Source of the DNA: Albugo candida
Lineage: Eukaryota; Oomycota; Peronosporomycetes; Albuginales
DNA length: 64,000 nt
Direction of reading: 5' to 3'
Assembly: GCA_040437565.1 (NCBI GenBank)
Contig: JBDOQK010000018.1
Location: 124,001-188,000 of the forward strand
Below, in pieces: positions 1 to 10,721 of the stretch (the first letter of the stretch is position 1; each line of letters starts with the position of its first letter). Made by a program: the position numbers and the translations under genes. The notes beneath the pieces are model-generated. The model was not told the origin of the DNA. It ran no database searches and saw nothing but the letters and a program-made list of their open reading frames with translations.

Positions 1-1751
1 TCGACGCTGGTGCTTTGTCTATAATGGAAAGCTATTCATCTCTGAACACGTTGCCGATGGTCGACAACGAAAAGTGGCTTCGTAAAGTTCTCCGCGACAT
101 TCTTCAGTTCAAGGGTGTTCTCATCACGGATTATAAGGAAGTGCAAAACCTGGTGGATTACCATCACACTGCGAGCAATTATACTGAAGCGCTGAAACGA
201 TCTATCAGAGCTGGTGTCGACATTTCCATGATCGTCGATTACAGTATTGATTGGATTGATATGCTGAAGAAGATCATGAAAGAAGATCCCTCTATGATAC
301 CTTTCGTTGAGACTGCCATCAAACGAGTTATATACGTGAAGAACCAGCTGAACCTCTACGATCAACCTTATTCTGGTAAGGAACTTCTTGCCAACATTGG
401 ATCACAAGAAAGCATAGATTTGGCGATCCAAGTCGCCAGGGACTCGATTGTGCTGTTGCGAAATAACGACAGTGTTTTGCCGTTCAACCCAACTTCGAGA
501 ATTTTTCTCACTGGGAATGCAGCAAATAATGCGGGTGGCATGAGCGGTGGATGGAGTCATGCGTGGCAAGGACAAGATGGAAATGATCTTTTCAAGGAGA
601 GAATCACAATTCTCGATGGCCTGAAAAAGCTTGCCCAGAGACTCACATACACGGTAGGTTTAAATTACACCCAAGAGTATGACGAACAAGAAGTTTTGAA
701 GGCGCAAAATATGGCCAAGGAGGCAGATGTGTGTGTTGTCGCTCTTGCTGAGCACTCAGGTGTTGAGAAGCCTTTTGACATCGATGATTTGGCTCTTCCT
801 CTGAACCAGACCAAGTTTCTTGATGCGATGAAAATGTCGTGCAAGAAGCTTGTGCTTGTTCTAGTGCAAGCAAGACCGCGTACCTTTCCGGTCACCTCTG
901 ATATTCATGCAATACTCAATACTATGCTCGTTGGACCGCATGGTGGACAAGCAATTGCTGAGATATTGATGGGTTTGTACAATCCCAATGGACGACAAGT
1001 AGTCCCGTACTCAATGAAAGATGGACACAACAGTATTCCCTACAATGCCCCTGTCGACACGTTGTGTGGATATGGTCCATGTGTGGCCGACTTTCCGTTC
1101 GGATTTGGGCTATCTTACACGAAGTATGTGTACTCGAATCTCAGAATGAGCACGCAAACTGTCGCATGTGCAGGAACTCTTACTGTTAAGGTGGATGTAT
1201 CGAATCAGGGTTCCATGGCGGGGAGGGAAGCAGTTCTTCTTTTTATCCAACAAAAGACACGCTCTCATGTTCCGGAGATAAAGAATCTCAAGAGCTTCGA
1301 GAAAATCTCGCTCGCCATTGGTGAGACTAAGACCGTGACATTCGAACTTCAACAAGATGCATGGACGTATCTATCNNNNNNNNNNNNNNNNNNNNNNNNN
1401 NNNNNNNNNNNNNNNNNNNNNNNNNNNNNNNNNNNNNNNNNNNNNNNNNNNNNNNNNNNNNNNNNNNNNNNNNNNGTTCTTCTTTTTATCCAACAAAAGA
1501 CACGCTCTCATGTTCCGGAGATAAAGAATCTCAAGAGCTTCGAGAAAATCTCGCTCGCCATTGGTGAGACTAAGACCGTGACATTCGAACTTCAACAAGA
1601 TGCATGGACGTATCTATCTCCGGAGATCGAGGAAAACTTTCGTGTTGTTTGCGAGCCAGGAGCCTTTTTCGTTGCAATAAAGTACGACACGTTGTGCAAG
1701 TTCGACGGTAGCGAAACAAACGAAATGTGTGGTAAATTTACCGTTGCTTGA
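1..1751 (+). CDS. GH3 family beta-glucosidase, 5' end outside window
   Basis: Glycoside hydrolase family 3 enzyme, expected to release glucose from beta-glucosides outside the cell. The frame is open from base 3, so the N-terminal third lies upstream of the window. The catalytic nucleophile motif ITDYKE is visible (Asp codon at 129-131), followed by the GH3 C-terminal domain and a fibronectin III-like tail around LLFIQQKTRSHVPEIKNL. A 100-N gap interrupts it. The 143 bp before the gap (1233-1375) are repeated exactly after it (1476-1618), so the real protein should contain that block once, giving about 501 residues here. It is about 93% identical at the DNA level to the 3' end of the next GH3 gene and less similar to the third. 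Family assignment is firm. Substrate is not determined by the sequence. Confidence 0.9.
   Translation, partial: DAGALSIMESYSSLNTLPMVDNEKWLRKVLRDILQFKGVLITDYKEVQNLVDYHHTASNYTEALKRSIRAGVDISMIVDYSIDWIDMLKKIMKEDPSMIPFVETAIKRVIYVKNQLNLYDQPYSGKELLANIGSQESIDLAIQVARDSIVLLRNNDSVLPFNPTSRIFLTGNAANNAGGMSGGWSHAWQGQDGNDLFKERITILDGLKKLAQRLTYTVGLNYTQEYDEQEVLKAQNMAKEADVCVVALAEHSGVEKPFDIDDLALPLNQTKFLDAMKMSCKKLVLVLVQARPRTFPVTSDIHAILNTMLVGPHGGQAIAEILMGLYNPNGRQVVPYSMKDGHNSIPYNAPVDTLCGYGPCVADFPFGFGLSYTKYVYSNLRMSTQTVACAGTLTVKVDVSNQGSMAGREAVLLFIQQKTRSHVPEIKNLKSFEKISLAIGETKTVTFELQQDAWTYLXXXXXXXXXXXXXXXXXXXXXXXXXXXXXXXXXXVLLFIQQKTRSHVPEIKNLKSFEKISLAIGETKTVTFELQQDAWTYLSPEIEENFRVVCEPGAFFVAIKYDTLCKFDGSETNEMCGKFTVA
1376..1475. 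other. Assembly gap 1, flanked by 143-bp direct repeat
   Basis: One hundred N. Bases 1233-1375 and 1476-1618 are identical, as expected for unmerged contig ends. Removing one copy and the gap keeps the GH3 frame open. Confidence 0.97.
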
Positions 1752-3479
1752 GCTATGCGAGTATGTTGCCTCAGAGTATCGGCTAGATTTTCAGTGTAGA
1801 TTTTCAGTGGTGTAAAGATCTCGGTTGTTTGGTCTGAGACTCATGAATACACGTAGATGAATCATCCTCTTTGTACAAATATGCGATGGCTGGGGAAAGA
1901 TACTGTTGCATTTTACTTGACGTCAGAAAACTGAGTATCACCGTTTCTATTAGCATTGCGCTTAGTGAAGGGCGGACCTAGAATAGGTAAAGATCGACTG
2001 ATAGCGAGGCGGGAATTAGCATTGCCGATGCAAAGGATCGCCGAGAATGGCTGGTGTGACGTAATCTCAACTACCTTGTGGTGTGTGAAAACCTGCCGAG
2101 ACGAAGCATTTTATCAGGTAAATGGACATGTTCTGTGTCGCGGAAGGAAAGCCGTCTCATAGCTGATTCAGAAATATGCTCATATTTCAGTATAGGACGA
2201 GATTGATCGTAAGATACATCCGTGCTCGAGACAGCTTGCCCGGCTGATGGAATCGTTTAGTGAGAGGTTCAAAAGGTTCGCTTGTTCAGTTAAGTTGATG
2301 CGCCGTTGAGAAAGTCAAAGAAGCGCCGCTGAATGCTAGATGAAATTTTCCGTTGTTGATCGAGACTTCCTTGTATTTACGTCAAAAGCTAGAATACTGA
2401 GTGCTTAACATGTTGTAAACTGCGCCGTGTCTGTAAAAATACACTCCGACACATTCAAGCAATTGTTAACTCGGTCATTGAGAAGGTGAAGCAGTCTTCA
2501 GCTTCCACTTTTTCGTCAAGTTTGTGTAAACACTTTCGAGCTTGAGGTGAATAGCTGCCATCAGGTCTACACTTCCATATGGACTCATCAATAGTGTTCT
2601 AAACCGTACCCTCTAAAGCCTCAGACGTCTACTTATCTGCAAGCACGGCATTTTCTAAAACAGCATACATGTGCGGCTCACGAAGCGAGAGAGATGCCTA
2701 CAGTACGTAAATGGAAAAACGCAGTTCATCATCGACAACGAGTTCATTAGCAACCTCTTTTTAAGAAATGATAGTCGTGTTTTCCTACAATGCGTAGAAT
2801 TCGGATAGCCGACTTTTAGAAGCCGTACTGGAGGAAAAATCGGCTTAGATTCAATAAGCTTGCTACAAAAGCGCAAAAATCTTCACCTTAATTTTTAGGT
2901 TTCGTGCAAAAGCTATCAAGCAGGACCCGGCAGATAAGGGAGGTATATGTGCAGAAAAGCCGAGCAATTTTCACTCCCTATTCGTCTGCTCCTTACAATA
3001 GCTGATCGGAACCCATTACGTAATTTAAAACGAATGCACAAGAGTTGTATTCGCAACCCTAAGTAACCCCTTTATGTGAAGTTGCTAATGCAATTTCTGC
3101 TTGTGAGAGAGTCGGACCAGTTCTTTGAACTGAAGAAAGGCGAACAATTTTCCAGGGTGGTGTGTGCTTGCTAGCAAAGAGAGCGTTACTAATGGAAGAG
3201 CCAATATGCAATCTGATCAGTAATGAGTGTCGTGCCTAAATCTTGAAGGAAATGACAAGCGGAAAGGCTCGAACTTTTCCGTATAGAGCATGACGGCCTA
3301 AGTTGAAAAATGAAGCCCTGTTGTATCTTAAATCATCTAAGCACAAACAAAAATCCATCATCTTGCACACAAGCATCACTAGTGCAAACTCGCCTAAGCA
3401 GCGAATATCTTGGTAGACTCACAATCACCACAGTATCCTACATACAATTTCAACCTACGGGTACAAGAATTTGGCTATA
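1752..3479. other. Intergenic, no gene seen
   Basis: About 1.7 kb between two GH3 genes. Short open frames here lack recognisable domains. The stretch from about 2620 to 3479 resembles the upstream region of the third GH3 gene (a shared block near 2640 and 6160, and a shared block around 3365 and 6870), so the promoter seems to belong to the duplicated unit. Confidence 0.6.
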
Positions 3480-4526
3480 ATGCCAAGACTTCTACAATCG
3501 CTATGCGTTTTAGGCGCTGTATTCATTCCGGGCACGCACGGTGACGACTCCAAGGTTGACACTATATACGGGAGCCTGTCTGCCGAGCACCGAATCGGAC
3601 AGCTATTTCAACTCGAGGCGGCGTCGACAATCATGGATGGAGAAAAAGTGAACCAAGCCAACCTTCTGAAACTCGCACAGCTCGGCATCGGATCCTATCT
3701 CAACAACTTTGGTGTGTTCAACAGAAATGGATTTCAGGAAAATTTGAACGGTTCAGAAATACGGCAGATAATCGACAATATGATGGACGTCAGTTTGAAG
3801 GAAGACCCTAATAACCCGATCCTGTACGGCCTTGACTCAGTTCATGGAGCCAATTTTGTCGGGAAGGCAACGATCTTCCCTGCTCAGATCAATATTGGTT
3901 CCACTTTCGATGTGAAGTACGCATTTCAGGTCGGAGTGGTAGCCTCTAATGACACGGCTGGTGCTGGCTCCAAGTATGTATTTGGTCCCGTTGCAGACGT
4001 GGCTCTTAGTAAGCGGAGTTGTCGTATTCAAGAAACATTTGGCCAAGACAGCTATCTGGTCTCCCGTATGACTGCTGAGAGCGTGAAAGGTATTCAGAAC
4101 AATGGACTTGTTACCGCATGTCTCAAACATTTTCTCGGATATCAGCACAANNNNNNNNNNNNNNNNNNNNNNNNNNNNNNNNNNNNNNNNNNNNNNNNNN
4201 NNNNNNNNNNNNNNNNNNNNNNNNNNNNNNNNNNNNNNNNNNNNNNNNNNGTTCTTCTTTTTATCCAACAAAAGACACGCTCTCATGTTCCGGAGATAAA
4301 GAATCTCAAGAGCTTCGAGAAAATCTCGCTCGCCATTGGTGAGACTAAGACCGTGACATTCGAACTTCAACAAGATGCATGGACGTATCTATCCCCGAAG
4401 ATCGAGGAAAATTTTCGTGTTGTTTGCGAGCCAGGAGCCTTTTTCGTTGCAATAAAGTACGACACGCTGTGCAAATTTGACGGTGAAGAAACAAACGAAA
4501 TGTGTGGTAGATTTACCGTTGTTTGA
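3480..4526 (+). CDS. GH3 family beta-glucosidase, middle missing in gap
   Basis: Second GH3 beta-glucosidase. ATG at 3480 starts a signal peptide (MPRLLQSLCVLGAVFIPG), so the product is secreted. The N-terminal barrel region is readable up to the KHFLGYQH motif at about 4150. The gap follows, and sequence resumes in the fibronectin III-like C-terminus at 4251 and runs to a stop at 4526. Alignment with the complete third gene shows that roughly 1.3 kb, including the nucleophile region, is absent, so the 100 N is a nominal length. The block after the gap is identical to 1233-1375 of the first gene. The contig at 1-1375 would fit this hole almost exactly, leaving only about 83 bp unaccounted for. 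Whether genes one and two are separate is therefore uncertain. Confidence 0.85.
   Translation: MPRLLQSLCVLGAVFIPGTHGDDSKVDTIYGSLSAEHRIGQLFQLEAASTIMDGEKVNQANLLKLAQLGIGSYLNNFGVFNRNGFQENLNGSEIRQIIDNMMDVSLKEDPNNPILYGLDSVHGANFVGKATIFPAQINIGSTFDVKYAFQVGVVASNDTAGAGSKYVFGPVADVALSKRSCRIQETFGQDSYLVSRMTAESVKGIQNNGLVTACLKHFLGYQHXXXXXXXXXXXXXXXXXXXXXXXXXXXXXXXXXXVLLFIQQKTRSHVPEIKNLKSFEKISLAIGETKTVTFELQQDAWTYLSPKIEENFRVVCEPGAFFVAIKYDTLCKFDGEETNEMCGRFTVV
4151..4250. other. Assembly gap 2, real size about 1.3 kb
   Basis: One hundred N without a local flanking repeat. Its right flank equals bases 1233-1375. Comparison with the intact paralogue at 6986-9498 implies about 1.3 kb of missing coding sequence. Confidence 0.95.
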
Positions 4527-4726
4527 GCAATCCTAGTAGGTTGCGTTTTGCGTTGTGTTGTGGGATGATTGTAGTATCGTAAATACAATCTGTTTGTTTT
4601 GAATAAGTTCTGTTTTTTTCTATTGATTAATCGAGTGGAAAGCAGAAGACGCATGTTACCTCGTAGGACGGGCAGAAGATTACGGTGACTATAATTGAAG
4701 TGAATTTGGACCATTTTCAATCCTTA

Positions 4727-5440
4727 ACTGTATAGAGATTTTAGCATCAGATTTCTGATATAGCTAAAAGGTCTGGTGTACAGTGCTGTGGAATCCATTT
4801 CGTGCGCTCAAATCCAGTTCAGATTGCGTTCAGTTCGAAGCATGGAAGTGGCATTAGGAGTAGCGTACTTTGTTAGCATCATCATAGCATCTTCAGAATT
4901 GCTGTCATCATCTCACGCCGCAGTTGCATCGTACTCAATGACATCATCTAATACTTGATGATCTCCTGGATGTAATTCTATAAATCTCGTTATGTCAACT
5001 TCCTGATCGTCCGCCACCATAAGTAATCACTACTTTTGTGTGCAGAAAACACGAGCACGGTTAATAGATCTGGAAAGTGTGCTTGAAAGTAATACTGCTA
5101 CTGTCCAAGAAATGGATAATCATTCCATTCGTTCCTTCCGAAACGTCTGACTTCCATCGGAATATGAATTACCATAAGAATATGGCAGAGTCACCGAAAT
5201 AACTTTGTCACTGCGAGCTCCTCGCTCCCAGACATGGAGATTTCACCGTGGGTACCTTCGATGTGGCGTGCCACATTACACAGAGTTTTGATGAAATATT
5301 TAGCCGAATACTTGAAGCCTGCTTGTGGCTTTTGTATAAGCAGATGTCGGAATAGCGACATCACATTGCTACTGCATTGTGGCCGAAAGGATAGAGTTCG
5401 TATGCTGTTTCTACTCGGCTGTACAACTGCAAGATGTTAA
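4727..5440 (-). pseudogene. Decayed copy of F-box/cytochrome b5 gene
   Basis: This stretch matches the 3' two thirds of the intact gene at 9696-10721 over most of its length, in the same convergent position behind a GH3 gene. Similarity is clear from 4727 to about 5320 and then fades. No long open frame survives. In the cytochrome b5 part the haem-binding HPGG motif reads HPGD in the corresponding frame, and the sequence is broken by indels and stops. The arrangement shows that a GH3 plus F-box/b5 pair was duplicated as one unit and that this F-box copy was then lost. It could be partly expressed, but no intact product is possible. Confidence 0.75.
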
Positions 5441-5576
5441 TCAGTGCGGAGCAGATTACATCGAGAAAGTATCGTGTAGTCTACAAGCGGTAGATAGCCG
5501 TGTACCTATCCAAATTAGAGGGGAAAGTACCCAATATAAAACATGGAACGGCTTCTATCGACATTTTTGATTGGAG

Positions 5577-6110
5577 TTGACGCCACTGAGGTATTATACT
5601 GACTTCTCAATTTGCCGGCTACTAAGTAACCCGCCAATTTAGTAAAACAACTCGAAAAAATTAACCTTTTTCAACTCCTTCCTCTCGAAAACAATGGTTC
5701 AAGTCGACATATCGACAGAACCAAGGGTGCTAGCGTCCACTTGTAGTGACGTGGCAACCCTCATGAGTCACCCTGTTTTGGGTGATTGTATGATTGTTGA
5801 TCAGTCATCACCCCTGTGTGGTAACGTGGAAAGTACCCCCACCCCNNNNNNNNNNNNNNNNNNNNNNNNNNNNNNNNNNNNNNNNNNNNNNNNNNNNNNN
5901 NNNNNNNNNNNNNNNNNNNNNNNNNNNNNNNNNNNNNNNNNNNNNATGTTATTTAAGATAGCCTAGGCAACTAGAGAAGTCAGTTAGTCTAATTCTAGTA
6001 ATATAGACACCTCCAACTGAGGTATTATACTGTCGTCAGATAATTTCAATTAGTGCATCTCATTGATCCGCCCATTAAATAATACATTGCTTTTAAGACT
6101 CAAAATTAGT
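5577..6110. mobile_element. LTR-retrotransposon-like relic, fragmentary
   Basis: Between the decayed F-box gene and the third GH3 gene lies sequence with features of LTR element ends. A 17-bp block occurs twice (5585-5601 and 6016-6032) in similar surroundings, and a TGT-starting segment begins at about 5744. Short hairpins lie at 5693-5720 and 5768-5785. A gap falls inside. No protein domain is visible, so family and age cannot be given. It looks broken and old. Confidence 0.25.
5846..5945. other. Assembly gap 3, no flanking repeat
   Basis: One hundred N inside the repeat-like stretch. I see no duplicated flank. A gap in a dispersed repeat would be an ordinary cause. Confidence 0.9.
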
Positions 6111-6985
6111 GTTTATATACACGACAAGCCACAGACGTATTCCTCAAACGTATTCGCAAGCACGGCATTATTTAGATTATGTGAAAAAATCGGAAGGTCA
6201 GGAGCAGGGAGTTGTAAAATGATATTACATTTGAAAATCGCTCAAAGCTAGAGAAATGTTGTAATACGTGGGCAGCCATGATACCGAAGATCGCACTCTA
6301 TTGCACAATGGCTCGATTCGATGATTCTAGTGTTATACTGGTAAAGTGTGCTGCGCTCTTTATCTGAGGCTACATTGGTTGAAAATGCGAGATTTATTTA
6401 GATGAACACATCAACGACTCGGTTTAGGCCAGGAGAAGACTTGTATAGACACCAGGCGAATATTATTCTCATACTTCTGACTATCACACACAAAGCGACA
6501 ACCAATCAAGCCAATTAATATTGAAATTTAATAAATAAGAGAGTCTATTCCACAACCTTCAGAATGATCCATTAACCATATGCTGTAAAGCGCTGAAATT
6601 GCTGCTTCTCGTGAGAACCGAATGAACACACTGCTTCGGAGAAGGATAGATCCAGATTATTATATGAATGTGCGTTAAATGGGAGAGGTCTAGTAGCAGA
6701 CATGCCATCACGCAGTCTGTAGACGAATTTTGGTCTGCATGAGACGGAAATGGTATGCAACAAGCGCAGGGAACCGAATCGTCAAGCAACTGCTAAGAAG
6801 GCATAGGATGAGCACGTATTTATATTTTATCCTGAGCAATCTAAACTCACAAAGAAACTTATCAACTTGCACCCAAGTTTTATACAGTCAAACTTCTCGA
6901 GTGCAGTGTACATCGTAGCACATTTCGATTTCTTATATTGTCAACAGTTTACTTACAACTCGCTCGTACAACATCTTGGTCAGCT
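6111..6985 (+). promoter_or_regulatory. Upstream region of third GH3 gene
   Basis: No gene seen. Parts resemble the region upstream of the second GH3 gene, which suggests that the duplicated unit included its promoter. No specific element can be named. Confidence 0.35.
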
Positions 6986-9498
6986 ATGTCAAAAAGTCTA
7001 CAATCGCTATGCGTTCTAGGCGTTGCATGTATCTCGCGCACGTACGGCCGTGACGTCGAGGTTGACACTATCTACAACAAGTTGAGTCTCGATCACAAGC
7101 TTGGGCAACTCTTTCAACTCGAAGCGGCATTAACAGTAATGGATGGGAAAGATTTGAATTTCACCGAGCTTGATATGTACGCAAAACTCGGGATTGGATC
7201 CTATTTCAACAACTTTGGTGTTTTCGACAAGGATGGTTTTCAGGAGAATTTAGACGGCGTGGAAATACGAGATATAATTGACAATATGATGAACGTTAGT
7301 TTGGAGAAAGAGCCTCTGAACCCCATCCTTTATGGTCTTGACTCGGTTCATGGAGCCAATTTTGTCGGGAAAGCAACAATATTTCCTGCACAAATCAATG
7401 TTGGATCTACTTTCGATGTGACATACTCGTATGAGATCGGAGTGATAACCTCCAATGACATGGCTGGGGCCGGCTCCAAGTATAGCTTTGGTCCAGTCTT
7501 AGATGTGGCTCTCAACTTACGAAGTCCTCGTGTTCAAGAAACGTATGGTCAAGACAGTTATCTTGTGTCTCGCATGGGTGCTGAGAATGTAAAAGGTATA
7601 CAGAATTCTGGACTTGTCAGCGCATGCCCCAAACATTTTCTCGGGTATCAGCACAACGCGATCGGATACGACCGAACGAATGTTGATATTAGCAGGTTTA
7701 ACCTCGTGAACACTGCTCTCAGACCTTTCATGGCGGCGATTGACGCCGGCGCATTGTCTATAATGGAAAGCTATTCATCTCTGAACACAATGCCGATGGT
7801 CGACAACGCTGAGTGGCTACATACCGTTCTTCGCGATGTGCTTCATTTTAAGGGTGTTCTCATTACTGATTATAAGGAAGTGCAAAACCTCGTCGATTTT
7901 CATCACACGGCCGAAAGCTATGCAGGTGCACTGAAACGATCTATTCGAGCTGGTGTTGACGTTTCTATGGTTGTTGATTTAACCATCGATTGGATTGAAA
8001 TTCTGAAACAGATACTGGATGACGATAAGACTATGGGACCTTACATCGAGGCTGCTGTCAAACGAGTTATATACGTGAAAAGGCAACTGAATCTATACAA
8101 GAATCCTTATTCGGGAATGGAACATCTTGCCAATATTGGATCTCAAGAAAGCGTAGACTTGGCGATCCAGGTCGCCAGAGACTCCATTGTGCTATTACGA
8201 AACAACGCCTTTGTCTTGCCGCTGAAACCATTTACAAGAGTCTTCCTCACCGGAAATGGCATTGATAACGCGGGTGCGCAGAGTGGTGGATGGAGTCACA
8301 TGTGGCAAGGGAAAGACGGTAATGAGTACTTCAAAGAGAGAATCACAATTCTCGACGGATTAAGACAGTATGTGCCGGTGCCCCTACTCACATATATGGA
8401 TATCAATGAGGAGTTTGCCGAACTGGAAGTTGTGCCAGCCCTAGTCTTGGCCAAATTGGCGGATGTCTGTGTTGTCGCTCTCGCTGAGCACCCAGGTGTT
8501 GAAAAGCCTTATGACATCGACAACTTGGCTCTCCCTCCGAGCCAAGCCAGATTTCTGGATGCGATGAGATTGGCCTGCAATCAGATTGTACTTGTTCTGA
8601 TCCAAGCGAGACCACGCACCTTTGACGACTCACCTGATATTGACGCGATAGTGAACACAATGCTCGTAGGGCCGTATGGTGGACAAGCAATCGCAGAGAT
8701 CCTGGTGGGTTTATACAATCCTAATGGACGTCAGGTACTTCCGTACTCAATGAAAGACGGCCTTAACGGTATTCCTTATAACGCCCCTGTCGACACGCTG
8801 TGCGGAAGTGATGCATGTTTGGCGGAGTATCCATTCGGACATGGTCTGTCCTACTCTATATTTCTCTACTCGAACCTCAGATTGAGCACANNNNNNNNNN
8901 NNNNNNNNNNNNNNNNNNNNNNNNNNNNNNNNNNNNNNNNNNNNNNNNNNNNNNNNNNNNNNNNNNNNNNNNNNNNNNNNNNNNNNNNNNTAACGGTATT
9001 CCTTATAACGCCCCTGTCGACACGCTGTGCGGAAGTGATGCATGTTTGGCGGAGTATCCATTCGGACATGGTCTGTCCTACTCTATATTTCTCTACTCGA
9101 ACCTCAGATTGAGCACACGAAATGTCTCATGCTGGGGAACTCTGAATGTTTCCGTGGATGTAACCAATCTGGGGATCCTTCCAGGAAAGGAAGCAGTTCT
9201 CCTTTTTATCCAACAAAAAACACGTTCTCATGTTCCAGAGGTCAAGAATCTCAAAGCTTTCGAGAAAATTTTTCTCCTTCCCGGTATCACAGAGACCGTG
9301 ACATTCCAACTTCAACAAGATGCATGGACGTATCTGTCTCCGAATCTCAATGAAACGAATCTCAACGACAGCTTTCGTCCAGTTTGTGAGCCAGGAGCCT
9401 TTTACGTTGCAATGAAGTACGATACACTATGCAAATTTGACGACAGTGAAACAAACGAAATGTGTGGTCAGTTTACCGTTGTCAAGGAATTTCAGTAG
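6986..9498 (+). CDS. GH3 family beta-glucosidase, complete apart from artefactual gap
   Basis: Secreted GH3 beta-glucosidase. I choose ATG 6986 because it begins the signal peptide MSKSLQSLCVLGVACIS, aligned with the second paralogue. The in-frame TTG at 6938 is not a likely start. Domains in order: N-terminal barrel with ILYGLDSVHGANF and KHFLGYQHNAIGYDRTN, nucleophile Asp295 in LITDYKEV (codon 7868-7870), C-terminal GH3 domain from about residue 390, and a fibronectin III-like tail. A 100-N gap at 8891-8990 is flanked by a 127-bp exact repeat. Joining 8890 to 9118 restores one frame of about 761 residues. It shares a downstream convergent partner with the second GH3 gene. Natural substrate is unknown. 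Confidence 0.92.
8891..8990. other. Assembly gap 4, flanked by 127-bp direct repeat
   Basis: Bases 8764-8890 and 8991-9117 are identical. Dropping one copy plus the N run puts the two halves of the GH3 gene in the same frame. Confidence 0.97.
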
Positions 9499-9695
9499 AT
9501 TGCGTTTTGATGTGGTATGGTTGTATAATCGTGAAATACAATCTATTTGTTTTGGATGAGCTATGTTTTATTTTAGCGATTATGTAGAATGGAAAGCGCG
9601 TCAGAAGACACATATTACCTCGTATGACAAGCCGAAGGTTACGGTGACTTTGAGAAGTTCAAGTTTTATAAATAAATTTAGGCGATTATGAATGT

Positions 9696-10721
9696 TTATC
9701 TGTATAAAAATTGCAGCATCAGATCTCTCATATAGCTAGAGGGTCTGGTGTATTGTAAAATCCATTTTGTGCGCTTCCATCGCGCTAAAACACGGGTCAG
9801 ATTGCCTTCAGTTTGAAACGCGGAAGTGGCATCAGGCATTGCATACTTTGTGAGCATCATCATAGCATCTCCAGAATGCTGTGCTGCTTCCCATAGTGCA
9901 GTTGCATCGTGTCCAATTACATCTTCTAAAACTTGATGACCTCCTGGATGTAATTTTATAAATTCCGTTATGTCAAAGACCTGATTGTATATTACGATGC
10001 ACTTTCGATCCTCTTGTGTGGAGTACACATGAGCAAGTTCAATGAATCTGGAAAGTCTATGCTGAAAGTAATACTGCCGCAGTGGAAGATACGGATACAC
10101 CATTCCATTCATTTCTTCTTGTACGCCAAAATCTCGTCGGAATATCTGTTGCCATAATAATGCAGCAGAGTCTCCGAATCGATTTTGCCACTGCGAACTA
10201 ACCATTCCACAGATATTGAGATCTTTTGCCGTGAGAAATTCCGCGACATTGATGAGTGTCACATCACACAGAGTTGTGAGCTTGACCTCCATCGAATACT
10301 TGGAGGCGGTTTCTCTAGCCAGTGATTTACTTGATAAAAGTTTCCGTGACGATGTCTTGATGAGGAAACCGAGCAATCTGCTCGCAACCTTGAATGTAGA
10401 CGCCCAGATAGCAGCTTCAAACATGATCACACTCATCGTGATCAATAGAGGAGTGTTCATCGACTGGATCCGGTCGGCCGACCAGCTGCTAATAGCTGTT
10501 TTGATGTTAACTATATCGAAGAAAGCCTCTCGCAATCTGTCTGAAGTAGAAACACCATGTACCCATACGAACGGTAACATGATACAAACAAACAAATGGA
10601 GGCATAGCATAAATATAATTGCCGTTGGATGTGTCTTTGACTGATACTTCTTTTGTATGTAGCAGCATTTGTCGGAACATGCAGATGTAAGCACTACTTG
10701 CAAAGACTTTGGGATCTTCAT
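9696..10721 (-). CDS. Membrane F-box and cytochrome b5 domain protein
   Basis: Single-exon gene of 341 residues starting at ATG 10721. Two hydrophobic segments lie at about residues 33-56 and 90-107. An F-box-like region follows at about 150-190 (EFLTAKDLNICGMVSSQW), and then a cytochrome b5-like haem domain at about 238-295 with the axial motif HPGG at 258-261. F-box proteins normally recruit targets to SCF ubiquitin ligases through SKP1, and cytochrome b5 domains carry electrons or bind haem or sterols. Having both on a membrane anchor is unusual. It lies tail-to-tail with the third GH3 gene, 197 bp apart. A decayed copy sits at 4727-5440. The cytochrome b5 call is firm and the F-box call moderate. 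Confidence 0.8.
   Translation of the reverse strand: MKIPKSLQVVLTSACSDKCCYIQKKYQSKTHPTAIIFMLCLHLFVCIMLPFVWVHGVSTSDRLREAFFDIVNIKTAISSWSADRIQSMNTPLLITMSVIMFEAAIWASTFKVASRLLGFLIKTSSRKLLSSKSLARETASKYSMEVKLTTLCDVTLINVAEFLTAKDLNICGMVSSQWQNRFGDSAALLWQQIFRRDFGVQEEMNGMVYPYLPLRQYYFQHRLSRFIELAHVYSTQEDRKCIVIYNQVFDITEFIKLHPGGHQVLEDVIGHDATALWEAAQHSGDAMMMLTKYAMPDATSAFQTEGNLTRVLARWKRTKWILQYTRPSSYMRDLMLQFLYR

Noticed and set aside
643-895. Minus-strand open frames inside the GH3 gene
   Set aside because: They overlap a strongly conserved coding frame on the plus strand and carry no domain, so they are shadow frames.
8747-9069. Minus-strand open frame of about 100 codons across gap 4
   Set aside because: It exists only because N runs are read through and the flank is duplicated.
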